Source of the DNA: Sporosarcina sp. FSL K6-3457
GTDB taxonomy: Bacteria; Bacillota; Bacilli; Bacillales_A; Planococcaceae
Direction of reading: 5' to 3'
Assembly (NCBI RefSeq): GCF_038007285.1
Contig: NZ_JBBOWX010000001.1
Span: 3,117,501-3,181,500 of the forward strand
DNA length: 64,000 nt
Shown here: in pieces, positions 8,634 through 17,095 of the stretch
Layout: every line of letters starts with the position of its first letter
How positions within the stretch are numbered: the first letter of the stretch is position 1
The notes under the pieces: generated by a model
The model's input: the letters and a program-made list of their open reading frames with translations, nothing else
Told to the model about the DNA's origin: nothing
The model's database searches: none
Translations under genes and position numbers: made by a program

Positions 8634-9717
8634 TGTCGTCATTATCGGTGGTGGAATTATCGGGTGCAGTACCGCCTACTATTTAGCGAAAGAAGGTATG
8701 ACCGTTCACCTTATCGAGCGCCATGAAATTGCACAAGGCACTACCTGCGCAGCTGGCGGAATGCTTGGTGCACACTCTGAATACTTGAATGATATCTTCT
8801 ATTCATTCGCATGTGAAAGTCAGGCGCTTTATAAGGAATTCCAACGAGATGTAGGTATAGATATCGGTTATACAACGGGCGGTATTGTCCAGTTTGCACA
8901 TTCCGATGAAGAACGGATAGCCCTTTCTCATTGGACCGATGCAGTCTACCTATCAGTTAAACAAGTTCGGGAACGGATTTCGTATATCTCCCCTCCCGCT
9001 TTCGGGGCTTATCTATTCGAAGAAGATGTCCATGTCCATCCCGAAAAGACTTGCCTCGCATTTTGTGAAGCGGCTAAACGTTTGGGTATAACTGTTTCCG
9101 AGCATACACAGGTCAATGAAATCATCGCATCACATGGCAGCTATCAAATACGCAATGATTCGACTACTATTGTCGCGAAACACGTCGTCATTACAGGGGG
9201 AGCAGCAAGTATGGAGCTCGTACCTGGACTTCGAATGTCCGAAGTAAAAGGTCAATGTGTTCAGCTTGATGCGCAGAAATTACATTTACCCTACACCCTG
9301 TTCCATCGAGGCTGTTACATCATCCCGCGTCCAGATGGAACACTCGTTGTCGGAGCCACGATGGAACCAGGTCTGACAGATTTACAGACTACTTCTGGCG
9401 GAAACCTTGCGTTGGATACCATTGCAGAACATTTTATACCAGGTCTTTCCCGCTTTCCTGTTATTAAAAGATGGGCAGGTCTGCGTCCAAAAACCGTTGA
9501 CGACTTACCTTATATCGGGCGGGTTCCTGGGAAGGAAAATATGTATATCGCAGCGGGTCATTTTAGGAATGGCATTTTGTTAGCACCCGCAACGGCTTGC
9601 TTGATTCGAGATTTAATTTGCAACACTGAAGTGCAAAAAGAGCGGATTGAAACATTTGATCCGAAAAGGGGGATTTTTCATGAAGCGAATAATCGAACTG
9701 AATGGCAATCGGTATGA
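8617..9717 (+). CDS. thiO: Glycine oxidase ThiO
   Basis: FAD enzyme that oxidises glycine to the imine used for thiazole synthesis by ThiG. The 366-residue product starts at a GTG inside the tenI end, behind AGGGAG. The Rossmann motif VVIIGGGIIGCSTAYYLA is at residues 6-23. The DAO-family C-terminal block is present (GLRPKTVDDLPYIG, then AAGHFRNGILLAPAT). It lies between tenI and thiS, the expected order for Bacillales thiazole operons. Confidence 0.9.
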   Translation: MSQQVDVVIIGGGIIGCSTAYYLAKEGMTVHLIERHEIAQGTTCAAGGMLGAHSEYLNDIFYSFACESQALYKEFQRDVGIDIGYTTGGIVQFAHSDEERIALSHWTDAVYLSVKQVRERISYISPPAFGAYLFEEDVHVHPEKTCLAFCEAAKRLGITVSEHTQVNEIIASHGSYQIRNDSTTIVAKHVVITGGAASMELVPGLRMSEVKGQCVQLDAQKLHLPYTLFHRGCYIIPRPDGTLVVGATMEPGLTDLQTTSGGNLALDTIAEHFIPGLSRFPVIKRWAGLRPKTVDDLPYIGRVPGKENMYIAAGHFRNGILLAPATACLIRDLICNTEVQKERIETFDPKRGIFHEANNRTEWQSV

Positions 9718-9886
9718 CGTACCGAGAGATATTGGAAATATACAGGAACTGCTAGGACATCTTGAACTTGCAGAGCGTATCGTCATCGTTGAAATGAATC
9801 GTGATATTGTTTCGAAGGATGCCTATGATAAACCAATCAATGACCGCGACCAAATAGAAATTATTCACTTTGTAGGAGGAGGATAA
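9680..9886 (+). CDS. thiS: Sulfur carrier protein ThiS
   Basis: A 68-residue ubiquitin-like sulfur carrier. The start ATG at 9680 follows GGGGG by 8 nt and lies inside the end of thiO; a frame from 9647 has no ribosome binding site. The C-terminus is the essential Gly-Gly (HFVGGG), the residue that ThiF adenylates and then converts to thiocarboxylate. It precedes thiG with a 2-nt gap. Confidence 0.92.
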   Translation: MKRIIELNGNRYDVPRDIGNIQELLGHLELAERIVIVEMNRDIVSKDAYDKPINDRDQIEIIHFVGGG

Positions 9887-9888
9887 AG

Positions 9889-10656
9889 ATGTTAACAATT
9901 GGTGATAAAACATTCCATTCAAGGTTGCTACTAGGAACAGGTAAATATCCGTCGTTTGATGTGCAAAAAGAAGCTGTGCGGGTATCGGAATCAGAAATTC
10001 TAACATTTGCAGTAAGACGCATGAATATATTCGAAGCATCACAACCCAATTTTCTAGAGCAACTGGACCTGTCAAAATATACATTACTCCCTAATACGGC
10101 GGGCGCAAAAACAGCTGAGGAAGCGGTACGTATTGCAAAACTAGCAAAATCTTCAGGACTCTGTGACATGATAAAAGTTGAAATCATCGGATGCGATCGG
10201 TCATTGCTTCCCGACCCAGTAGAAACACTACGCGCAACGGAACTGTTATTGGACGCAGGGTTTATCGTCCTTCCTTATACATCTGATGATGTAGTACTTG
10301 CACGTAGATTATGTGAAATGGGTGTACACGCTATTATGCCAGGTGCCTCCCCTATTGGATCAGGACGCGGAATTTTGAACCCACTCAACTTGTCGTTTAT
10401 CATCGAGCAATCTACTGTCCCTGTTATTATCGATGCTGGAATTGGTTCACCGAAAGATGCTGCTTATGCGATGGAACTCGGTGCGGACGGGGTTTTATTG
10501 AACACGGCGGTTTCGGAAGCGAAGGATCCTGTAAAAATGGCGCTGGCGATGAAGCTAGCCGTTGATGCGGGACGACTTGGCTATGAAGCTGGTCGGATGC
10601 CGGAGCGCGATTATGCGGTTGCGAGCAGTCCATTGGAAGGACTTGTAACAAATTGA
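9889..10656 (+). CDS. thiG: Thiazole synthase ThiG
   Basis: TIM-barrel enzyme of 255 residues that condenses deoxyxylulose phosphate, ThiO-derived dehydroglycine and ThiS thiocarboxylate. GGAGGAGG precedes the ATG. Characteristic blocks are [12 protein letters not shown] near the N-terminus, DMIKVEIIG with the Schiff-base lysine, [13 protein letters not shown], and the final [16 protein letters not shown]. The gene overlaps thiF in a TTGA stop/start, which suggests coupled translation. Confidence 0.95.
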   Translation: MLTIGDKTFHSRLLLGTGKYPSFDVQKEAVRVSESEILTFAVRRMNIFEASQPNFLEQLDLSKYTLLPNTAGAKTAEEAVRIAKLAKSSGLCDMIKVEIIGCDRSLLPDPVETLRATELLLDAGFIVLPYTSDDVVLARRLCEMGVHAIMPGASPIGSGRGILNPLNLSFIIEQSTVPVIIDAGIGSPKDAAYAMELGADGVLLNTAVSEAKDPVKMALAMKLAVDAGRLGYEAGRMPERDYAVASSPLEGLVTN

Positions 10657-11669
10657 CCGCAAAATATTCACGCCAGGAGTTGTTCGCTCCGATTGGCGAA
10701 GAAGGGCAAAAACGGATTCGGAATGCAAGTGTCTTTGTTTTAGGCGCGGGGGCACTTGGCTCGTCTGGTGCTGAAATGCTTGTCCGCGCAGGCGTTGGGC
10801 GGCTAACGATTGTGGACAGGGATATTATCGAGTGGACCAATCTTCACCGCCAGCAACTGTATACAGAACAAGACGTCATTGAGCAATTGCCAAAAGCCGT
10901 TGCTGCCAAGAAACGATTGACTGCTTTGAATAGCGATGTCGATGTAACCGGGATTGTTGTCGATGTGACACCGCAAAATGTTCTCGATTTGATGGCTGGA
11001 CATGATCTAGTATTGGATGCAACAGACAATATTGAAACACGCCTATTGGCAAACGATGCCGCGCTAAAACTCGGCATTCCCTTTTTCATGGGGGCATGTG
11101 TCGGCAGTTACGGTCTGACATTCCCAATTGGTATTGAAGATCACCAGCCTTGCTTACATTGTTTGTTGGAAACATTGCCATCACAAACATTGACGTGTGA
11201 TACAGTCGGCGTTATTAGTCCAATTGTTGTAACAACAGCAGCCCGGCAAGTTGCGGACGTATTGAAATATATAACGGCAACATCTTTTGAACCAAAGTTG
11301 GAGTCTACTGACTTATGGACTGGAAACCGTGCTGCAATTAGCGTCACAAGTATGAAAAAAGCCGAATGCCCGAGTTGCTCTACGGATGCAGTCTATCCAT
11401 TCCTTTCCGCACGTGAATCGATGAAAACAGCGGTGCTTTGTGGTCGAGATACTGTACAACTAGCATGGCCAATAAGTAGAAAGTTCGAGCTCGACTCTTT
11501 CGCCAACTCCATACGTGGAAGTGTTTCTACACTACTTCACAACCCACATCTTGTTGCCTTCGAATACAATGGCCATCGCGTTGTACTGTTTCGCGATGGA
11601 CGTATGCTTGTTCATGGTACGAAAGATGTTGTAACAGCGAAGAAAATTGCAGCCGGATTACTGGGCTGA
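10653..11669 (+). CDS. thiF: ThiS adenylyltransferase / MoeB-like E1 protein
   Basis: Activates the ThiS C-terminus with ATP for sulfur transfer. The 338-residue product starts at a TTG overlapping the thiG stop. It has the E1 Rossmann motif [29 protein letters not shown], the ATP-binding DATDN, zinc-type pairs CLHC and CPSC, and the conserved Cys in LTCDTVGVI. The extended C-terminal ~75 residues follow the MoeB/ThiF pattern without a recognisable rhodanese domain. Last gene of the thiazole operon. Confidence 0.9.
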   Translation: MTAKYSRQELFAPIGEEGQKRIRNASVFVLGAGALGSSGAEMLVRAGVGRLTIVDRDIIEWTNLHRQQLYTEQDVIEQLPKAVAAKKRLTALNSDVDVTGIVVDVTPQNVLDLMAGHDLVLDATDNIETRLLANDAALKLGIPFFMGACVGSYGLTFPIGIEDHQPCLHCLLETLPSQTLTCDTVGVISPIVVTTAARQVADVLKYITATSFEPKLESTDLWTGNRAAISVTSMKKAECPSCSTDAVYPFLSARESMKTAVLCGRDTVQLAWPISRKFELDSFANSIRGSVSTLLHNPHLVAFEYNGHRVVLFRDGRMLVHGTKDVVTAKKIAAGLLG

Positions 11670-11739
11670 GCGGGATTTTGGTTGACACGATATGCTTCAA
11701 TAGTAGTTTGCTACAATAAAGGACGACATAATATTTATC

Positions 11740-11768
11740 GAATAGTCCCTGTACATTCGGGCATACTA
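11740..11768 (+). promoter_or_regulatory. Sigma-G-type (forespore) promoter upstream of tlp
   Basis: GAATA (11740-11744), a 17-bp spacer, then CATACTA (11762-11768). Both match the forespore sigma-G consensus (GHATR and CATNHTA) exactly. It lies 37 bp before the tlp start codon, as expected for a SASP gene. Confidence 0.7.
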
Positions 11769-11804
11769 CCTCTTGAATGATTTCTAAATAAAGGAGGAAG
11801 CATA

Positions 11805-12026
11805 ATGTCAAAGTTCACACCTAAACCAAACGATTCAGCTGATAATGAAGAAAGGCTCAAGAAAACAATAAGTAATCTAGAGGCAGCAGAAGCAGCAATG
11901 GAGTTCGCAGAAGGAAAAGAATTAGCTGCTATTCAGGAGAAAAATGCACGACGGAAAGAAGGCATTAAAAATTTAAAGAATGAAATTATTGAAGAAGATA
12001 AATCGCGTATTAATGGGTATCTTTAA
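11805..12026 (+). CDS. tlp: Small acid-soluble spore protein Tlp
   Basis: Forespore-made minor SASP of 73 residues, found in the core of dormant spores. It has the hallmark Tlp features: an N-terminal PKPNDSADN segment, a helix rich in Glu/Ala ending in AAMEFAEGKE, then EKNARRKEGIKNLKNEI and the near-terminal NGY. AGGAGG lies 7-8 nt before the ATG and a sigma-G promoter lies upstream. No neighbouring gene appears linked. Identification rests on clear resemblance to B. subtilis Tlp. Confidence 0.92.
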   Translation: MSKFTPKPNDSADNEERLKKTISNLEAAEAAMEFAEGKELAAIQEKNARRKEGIKNLKNEIIEEDKSRINGYL

Positions 12027-12090
12027 CGGCAGGTTCAAGATACCCATTAAGTACATTCTAGTGCCAAGGGATAGCTTCTGCTATCCCTTG
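12010..12090 (+). terminator. Two tandem hairpins at the end of tlp
   Basis: First hairpin: a perfect 14-bp inverted repeat (12010-12023 with 12037-12050) that includes the tlp stop codon. Second: a perfect 11-bp stem CAAGGGATAGC (12065-12075) with 12080-12090 and a TTCT loop. Neither is followed by a real T-run, so termination may be inefficient, or the hairpins may serve transcript stability. Confidence 0.65.
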
Positions 12091-12410
12091 ATTATGTAAC
12101 ACCTCGCCCTGCTCTACTTGCTCCACTTCCCCGTCCAAGACAGCATCCCCTCCATTAAGAATTAATTCAACTGCTTTCTACTATTTTAACAATAAATCTA
12201 CAATATAATTTTTAAGCAAGCTATATTGGACTACTTTCAATAGATTTTTTCAACTTCCATCTATTTTTGTCCGAATTGTGAACGAGTTTTGCCCGAAATA
12301 ATAAAAAAACACTTACATCAGCGAAAATTTCTTTGCTACACTAACAAACAGACCCGTGATATTAGCCTATTGCGCAGGTCTCGAATAAGCTGTCGGAGAG
12401 GAAGAATAAC
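12091..12410. other. Intergenic region between tlp and the DUF2798 gene
   Basis: About 320 bp. On the minus strand, around 12060-12175, one frame reads about 38 acidic codons without a start (…LNGGDAVLDGEVEQVEQ…). This could be a gene remnant or chance. Nothing else is recognisable apart from the presumed promoter of the downstream gene. Confidence 0.4.
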
Positions 12411-12914
12411 ATGAAACAAGAAACGAGACTACCAAGAAACGGGAAGGAAGGTGCATTGTACGGTACAATCATTTGCACGCTGACAGTTCTCTTTATGGTT
12501 TCCTTAAATGTCATTTTAGCTGTTGGAGAATTTAATGTAGACGTCGCCTTCACAATCATTAAACTTTTGCCTGTTTTCTGGATTATAGCCATGGTTATTG
12601 AACCGGTTCTTATTGGTCGGATTGCAGAAAAGTTGGTAGACAAATTTACGAAACCAACTGACAGTTTCAATGCTAAAATTTTATTCCGTATCATATTTAC
12701 CGTACTCGGTATGTCAATTTGTATGACGCTTATCGGTGAATGGATTAGCAATGGGTTTGGTTCTGAAACCTTCAACAATTTCTTAACGAATTGGCCAAGA
12801 AATTTCTTACTCGTCCTCATTGCTGAAAGCTTAGTTATTCAACCCATTGCACGATTTGCAATGGTGAAGCTACATGCTGCTCAAGATAGAAGAAATCAGG
12901 CGGTAGCTTTGTAA
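12411..12914 (+). CDS. DUF2798 family four-helix membrane protein
   Basis: A 167-residue integral membrane protein of unknown function. GAGAGG precedes the ATG by about 9 nt. Four hydrophobic segments are visible (about residues 16-38, 48-68, 88-108, 125-145), arranged as two repeats of the DUF2798 unit, each with a polar start such as LPRNGKEGALYGTI and a conserved Asn/Pro. It stands alone, with no operon partners. Family assignment is from pattern. Confidence 0.7.
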   Translation: MKQETRLPRNGKEGALYGTIICTLTVLFMVSLNVILAVGEFNVDVAFTIIKLLPVFWIIAMVIEPVLIGRIAEKLVDKFTKPTDSFNAKILFRIIFTVLGMSICMTLIGEWISNGFGSETFNNFLTNWPRNFLLVLIAESLVIQPIARFAMVKLHAAQDRRNQAVAL

Positions 12915-12950
12915 AAACGGGATAACTTCATGACGATTTACAAGAACAAA

Positions 12951-13075
12951 AGCACAAGCGCCTGTTCAGCCCCGACAAGCGCTGGAGGGCTTGAAAGTAA
13001 AGGCGCCCTTTACCTTTACTAGCAAGACCGAAGCGACTCGAGGGGCTAGGTGCTGGAGCCTAGACGAGAAATAAC
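12951..13075. repeat. Intergenic hairpin-rich repeat element, Bacillaceae type
   Basis: GC-richer than its surroundings and full of stems: AGCGC/GCGCT around 12957-12982, AGTAAAGG/CCTTTACT (12998-13021), GCCCC/GGGGC, and GGCTAG...GAGCCTAG at the right end. The composition (AAGCGCCTGTTCAGCCCCGA…) is like interspersed intergenic repeats of many Bacillaceae genomes. No coding potential. Confidence 0.55.
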
Positions 13076-13123
13076 CCTATTCCGACTTATCCACAGTACG
13101 AGAATTTTATAATTTCCTAAGCT

Positions 13124-13176
13124 ATAAAAAAAGAAGCCATTTTGACGTAGATCAATCAAAACGGCTTCTTTTATAA
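13124..13176. terminator. Terminator of the oxidoreductase gene (usable from both sides)
   Basis: AAGAAGCCATTTTGA (13131-13145) pairs with TCAAAACGGCTTCTT (13156-13170), one mismatch. An A-run precedes it and T follow it, so it can work in both directions. It ends the minus-strand gene at 13196. Confidence 0.8.
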
Positions 13177-13195
13177 TAGTAGCATTCATCAAAAA

Positions 13196-13906
13196 CTACC
13201 TGTACTCCATTTTTAATTGATGATTCTCGTCATAATGGGAAGTGGGATGATAAGGGATAGTCGGTATTTCCGTGAGATTGTGTAAACGTCTTTTATATTC
13301 TTCTAGATATCGCTTTCGACCTTCTTCATCATGTGATGGCGTCCAAGAAATGAAGGGTTCGACAGGTTCCAAGCCAGCAAAGTAAAGCATTCCATGATTA
13401 ATATGATAAAGTATCTTCTCATTCATATCACCATCCATTCCATACGGCGTATACGCATGTTTAGGAGAGCCTGTTGTAGCGGACAACATCGCTTTTCTAC
13501 CTTTGAGACCACCAGTATCATATCTATTATCTCTTGAATAAATAAAACCGGAAGCAAATACTCGATCAAACCAGCCTTTCAAAATGGCTGGAACAGAATA
13601 CCACCAGATAGGAAATTGAAAAATAACAAAATCTGCCCAAAGAAGTTTTTCTTGCTCCGCCTGAATATCCGGAGAAAAACCACTCGTCTTCGTTGCATAC
13701 TTTTGTTCGACTGCATATTTTAAAAAGTTGTCGTTTTGAAGGGATTGAAAGTCATCACGATCAGCAACAGCTTTGAAATTCATCGCATATAAATCAGACA
13801 CTCTAACTTGGTGACCGAGAGATGTTAATTCTGAAACGGCAAGGTCCTTTAAAGCACTATTGAATGATCTGGGCTCTGGGTGTGCGTAAATAATTAATAT
13901 ATTCAT
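13196..13906 (-). CDS. NAD(P)H-dependent oxidoreductase, flavodoxin-2 (NQO1/KefF-like) family
   Basis: Soluble FMN/FAD quinone or nitro-group reductase of 236 residues. The N-terminal strand-loop ILIIYAHPEPRSFNSAL, the DFVIFQFPIWWYSVPAILKGWFDRVF block and the loop ATTGSPKHAYTPYG are typical of this family. It starts behind GAGGAG and is 18 bp downstream of an EamA-type exporter gene on the same strand, so the two form an operon. The divergent LysR gene beyond the exporter is the likely regulator. Substrate unknown. Confidence 0.85.
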   Translation of the reverse strand: MNILIIYAHPEPRSFNSALKDLAVSELTSLGHQVRVSDLYAMNFKAVADRDDFQSLQNDNFLKYAVEQKYATKTSGFSPDIQAEQEKLLWADFVIFQFPIWWYSVPAILKGWFDRVFASGFIYSRDNRYDTGGLKGRKAMLSATTGSPKHAYTPYGMDGDMNEKILYHINHGMLYFAGLEPVEPFISWTPSHDEEGRKRYLEEYKRRLHNLTEIPTIPYHPTSHYDENHQLKMEYR

Positions 13907-13924
13907 GATTTCATCTCCTCTAGT

Positions 13925-14794
13925 TTACATGTGTTTTTTCAGTTTCTTTTTGAATGTAGTGTTCGCCACGAGTACACCAGCTAAAATGAGCATGGCACCA
14001 AAATAGCCTTGTAGCCCCATATTTTCATGCAGGAAGATAAATGCAAGTATAGCTGAAAAAATGGGTTCAAGCGAAAAGAGAAAACCGGCACTTTCAGGTG
14101 TCGTATACTTTTGAGCAATTGGCTGCATGACAAAGCCGTAAGCAGAACAGATAAGTGCCAGACCAAGTATCGCAAACCAACGGCTCGCACTATTCGGCAA
14201 AACAGGTTCTTCAAATAGAAAGGTTCCAACGGTTGCAAATAGAGTAGCGAATCCCAGTTGATAAATCCCTAGTTGCAGGGCATCAACCTTACGTACAAAT
14301 CGGTTTGTAACGATAATGTGAATCGCATAAAGGAGGGCGGCTACTAAACAAAGTAAGGCGCCAGATGCAATATTAAAATCATCTCCAATCAGTAGTAAGG
14401 CTAAACCGGTTGAGACAATTAGAACGCCCCCTACAATTTTTTTACTAGGCAGCTTACGTGTGATGAATACTTGTAAAATCGGAACGAGAATAACTGTTGT
14501 ACTCGTCAGGAAACCAGCTGTAGAAGCAGTCGTGTTTTTCATACCATACATGAGCGCAATGAAAATTCCACATAGCAAGCCCCCCAAAATCGCACTGTAT
14601 TTCAACGTTTTAGCATCTACACGGATAATTTTCTTGAAGAAGATTGCTGCCATAACGATAAACGCAATGCCAAATCGTAAAGCGATGATCGTTATTGGTG
14701 GAATCGCATCCACCGTGAGTTTCATGAAGATATACGAGGCTCCCCAAGCGAATGAAACCGTAGCTAAAATCCAGTTCGCCTGTCGCTGTGTCAT
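13925..14794 (-). CDS. EamA-type (DMT superfamily) transporter
   Basis: A 289-residue exporter with ten predicted transmembrane segments in two EamA repeats. The N-terminal WILATVSFAWGASYIFMK and the second-half GFLFSLEPIFSAILA motif are characteristic. It lies 127 bp from a divergent LysR gene and upstream of the oxidoreductase gene. Exported compound unknown; drug or metabolite efflux is inferred. Confidence 0.85.
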   Translation of the reverse strand: MTQRQANWILATVSFAWGASYIFMKLTVDAIPPITIIALRFGIAFIVMAAIFFKKIIRVDAKTLKYSAILGGLLCGIFIALMYGMKNTTASTAGFLTSTTVILVPILQVFITRKLPSKKIVGGVLIVSTGLALLLIGDDFNIASGALLCLVAALLYAIHIIVTNRFVRKVDALQLGIYQLGFATLFATVGTFLFEEPVLPNSASRWFAILGLALICSAYGFVMQPIAQKYTTPESAGFLFSLEPIFSAILAFIFLHENMGLQGYFGAMLILAGVLVANTTFKKKLKKHM

Positions 14795-14921
14795 AATTGT
14801 AAGTCCTACCTTTCATCTAATGCTAGAATGATTAGCTTTATCGTATCACCTGCACTTGCATTAATAAAACGAATATTTATAATGAATCTATTAGGTTTAC
14901 TAATGTAAGGAGTGTAAAAAA

Positions 14922-15791
14922 ATGAATTCGTATGACGCTTTTATCAAAATTATTGAAACAGGCAGTTTTACCAAAGCAGCTGAAGAGCTTGGCTATACGC
15001 AATCTGCCATTAGCCAAATGCTTCATTCATTAGAGAAGGAGCTTTCGACCAAGCTGATTTTGCGTTCCCGTAAAGGGGTTGCATTGACGCCGGATGGCGA
15101 GGAGTTTTTACCTTATATTAAGAATATACACAATTCACATCGGGAATTGATTGAAAAGCATAACGAGATGCAGGGACTGGAAAGTGGGCTTATCCGAATT
15201 GGAACGTTTTCAAGCGTTTCATGCAATTGGCTGCCAGGATTGATGAAGGATTTTAAGGAACAATATCCAGCTGTTCATTTTGAATTACATCAAGGGGAAT
15301 ATACGAATATTTCTAATTGGATTAAAGAAGGAAGCGTAGACTTTGGCTTTGTCAATCCAACTTCTGTCTCAAATCTGACAACCATTCCACTGCGAGAAGA
15401 TGAAATGCTTGCAATCTTGCCAATGGATCATCCTTTGGCTATGCATCACAATGTTTCCTTAAATGAATTAACAAATGACCCCTATATACTTTTGGATGAG
15501 GGCGAACTAAGTGAACCGTTAACCATTTTTCATCAAAACAACCTGCAACCCAATATCCAATACCGGGTGCATGACGATTATACGATTATGGCCATGGTTG
15601 AACAAGGACTCGGGCTGACTATTTTACCTAAACTTGTCTTAAATCGCTGCCCGTATAACATTGTAACGAAAACGATCTCTCCATCTGTTTTTCGTACAAT
15701 CAGTCTGGCATACAAGAACAAAAAAGTGCTGCCAATAGCAAGTAGATATTTTATTGACTTTATCATCGAAAGGTATAGTAATCCTGTTTGA
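14922..15791 (+). CDS. LysR-family transcriptional regulator
   Basis: A 289-residue regulator with an N-terminal winged helix (residues 1-60, FTKAAEELGYTQSAISQMLHSLE) and a C-terminal substrate-binding domain (from about residue 90, with FGFVNPTSV and GLGLTILPKLVL). AGGAG lies about 9 nt before the ATG. It is divergent from the EamA/oxidoreductase operon, the classic LysR arrangement, so that operon is its likely target. Confidence 0.88.
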   Translation: MNSYDAFIKIIETGSFTKAAEELGYTQSAISQMLHSLEKELSTKLILRSRKGVALTPDGEEFLPYIKNIHNSHRELIEKHNEMQGLESGLIRIGTFSSVSCNWLPGLMKDFKEQYPAVHFELHQGEYTNISNWIKEGSVDFGFVNPTSVSNLTTIPLREDEMLAILPMDHPLAMHHNVSLNELTNDPYILLDEGELSEPLTIFHQNNLQPNIQYRVHDDYTIMAMVEQGLGLTILPKLVLNRCPYNIVTKTISPSVFRTISLAYKNKKVLPIASRYFIDFIIERYSNPV

Positions 15792-15803
15792 ATTTTGTGA
15801 ATA

Positions 15804-15850
15804 CCAAAAAGAATCCATCTTGAAAAAGATTAATCAAAATGGATTCTTTT
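15804..15850 (+). terminator. Terminator of the LysR gene
   Basis: AAAAGAATCCATcTTGA pairs with TCAAaATGGATTCTTTT (15834-15850), ending in TTTT; one mismatch in the stem. Confidence 0.8.
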
Positions 15851-15885
15851 CTTGCTATATAAATTGAACTAAAGAAGCTTACCAA

Positions 15886-15955
15886 CAACGCTCGGCGCTT
15901 GGGGATGCCTCTCGCGATAAGCCTGATAGGCGCCTTCGCTGGAGATTAGGTGGAA
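15886..15955. repeat. Short intergenic repeat element (GCGCC-rich)
   Basis: A GC-rich block with GCGCTTGGGG, CTCTCGCGATAAGCC and GGCGCCTTCGCTGGAG, similar in style to interspersed repeats of Sporosarcina-type genomes and distantly to 12951-13075. Not coding. Assignment is tentative. Confidence 0.4.
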
Positions 15956-16033
15956 ATCATAAGTTCACCATATATAATTGTTATGTAGATTGAATAAAAA
16001 GGGATACTAATCACACAAATTGAATTCTTCTTT

Positions 16034-16327
16034 TTACTGTTTAAATGATAATCCACTTTCCTCCAATGAAGCTCTGAGTACAGGTAAAGAAGCTGGTCCC
16101 ATTCCGTGAAATTGTAAAATCTCTTTTTCACTATATGTGGCTAATTGTTGCAACGTTGTAATGCCATGATGCTCCAACGCTCTTCTGGCAGGTGCCGAAA
16201 GCTTTGCAAGAAATCCATCGGCCGGCTTACGTTCTTGCTCGCAGGTCGGACAAACCGGACAATCACTGCTCTTATAATACTCGTGTCCATTGCTACATAC
16301 TCGTAAACTTCTTTTCGGAGTTGTCAT
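16034..16327 (-). CDS. Small protein with zinc-ribbon N-terminus and RNA-polymerase alpha-CTD-like C-terminus
   Basis: A 97-residue protein. The N-terminal third has a four-cysteine pattern (VCSNGH then CPVCPTC), suggesting a zinc ribbon. Residues ~40-95 look like an alpha-subunit C-terminal domain / helix-hairpin-helix (LSAPARRALEHHGITTLQQLA, then HGMGPASLPVLRASLEESG), a DNA-binding fold. A real polymerase alpha subunit is much longer, so this is a free-standing member. Function unknown; nucleic-acid binding is inferred. No operon. Confidence 0.7.
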   Translation of the reverse strand: MTTPKRSLRVCSNGHEYYKSSDCPVCPTCEQERKPADGFLAKLSAPARRALEHHGITTLQQLATYSEKEILQFHGMGPASLPVLRASLEESGLSFKQ

Positions 16328-16385
16328 AATCGAATATCCCCTTCCTGACCATACACGTTTTCTCCCATTTTAAATGACTAGTCCA

Positions 16386-16994
16386 TCAGCTTGCAAGTAA
16401 ACCCATCAATAAATACAACGCCGTTCCCCATATAAATACCGCTGAGCATTTATTAAATAAAATAAATACTTTACTCGCTATTTTTATTTTCTTCAATGTT
16501 GCCCCAGCAATTGTTAAACCCAAAAACCAGAGCCAAGAGACGATGATGCAAGTAACCGCAAAGGCAAATTGTTGCTGCCCACTATACTTAACGGCACTCG
16601 TCCCAATCACACCTATGATATCGAGCAGTGCATGTGGGTTCAATAACGATACGGATAGCGCAAAAAGGATTTGCTTTTTAACAGGTAATGCTTCTTTCCC
16701 CTCCACGTTCGCCGCGCCAGAAGACCAGATTACTTTCCCCATATAGATGAGAAATAGAATGCCCACGACTAACAAGCCAAATCGAAGCCATTCAAATTGT
16801 AATACGATTACCGATAAACCTAAAATCGCTAAAATTATTAACAACGTATCACATATGGCAGCAGTTATCGCCGCAGGAAGCGCTCTGAGAAGATGTGGTT
16901 GCGTCACACCTTGCGTAAAGACAAAAACGTTTTGAACACCTAAAGGTAATATCAATCCAAATGCTAAAATGATGCCATGTAAAATTGGTTCCAT
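16386..16994 (-). CDS. LysE/ArgO-family amino-acid exporter
   Basis: A 202-residue membrane protein with about six hydrophobic segments. The N-terminal GIILAFGLILPLGVQNVFVFTQG is typical of LysE/ArgO (basic amino-acid export). It is divergent from a MocR-type regulator with a shared 101-bp region containing an inverted repeat, so its expression is probably controlled by that regulator. The amino acid is not determined. Confidence 0.82.
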   Translation of the reverse strand: MEPILHGIILAFGLILPLGVQNVFVFTQGVTQPHLLRALPAAITAAICDTLLIILAILGLSVIVLQFEWLRFGLLVVGILFLIYMGKVIWSSGAANVEGKEALPVKKQILFALSVSLLNPHALLDIIGVIGTSAVKYSGQQQFAFAVTCIIVSWLWFLGLTIAGATLKKIKIASKVFILFNKCSAVFIWGTALYLLMGLLAS

Positions 16995-17050
16995 GCGTGC
17001 AACTCCTTTCCTCTCTATCGTACCTATGCTATAACTAAAGATAAAGGTCC

Positions 17051-17078
17051 AATTGGTTGGTTATTTACCCACCCAATT
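17051..17078. promoter_or_regulatory. Candidate MocR operator between the exporter and regulator genes
   Basis: AATTGGTTGG (17051-17060) and CCACCCAATT (17069-17078) form a 10-bp inverted repeat, 9 of 10 paired, with an 8-bp spacer. It lies 17 bp before the MocR start codon and 56 bp before the divergent exporter start. Confidence 0.6.
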
Positions 17079-17095
17079 TTACGGAGGAATGAGCT

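Noticed and set aside
10427..10840. Minus-strand ORF across the thiG/thiF junction
   Set aside because: Antisense to two well-supported overlapping genes; composition not protein-like.
11682..11717. TTGACA and TACAAT as a sigma-A promoter for tlp
   Set aside because: The spacer is 24 bp, too long; the exact sigma-G match nearer the gene is a better explanation.
12362..12820. Minus-strand ORF opposite the DUF2798 gene
   Set aside because: It is the antisense shadow of a gene with a clear ribosome binding site and hydrophobic pattern.
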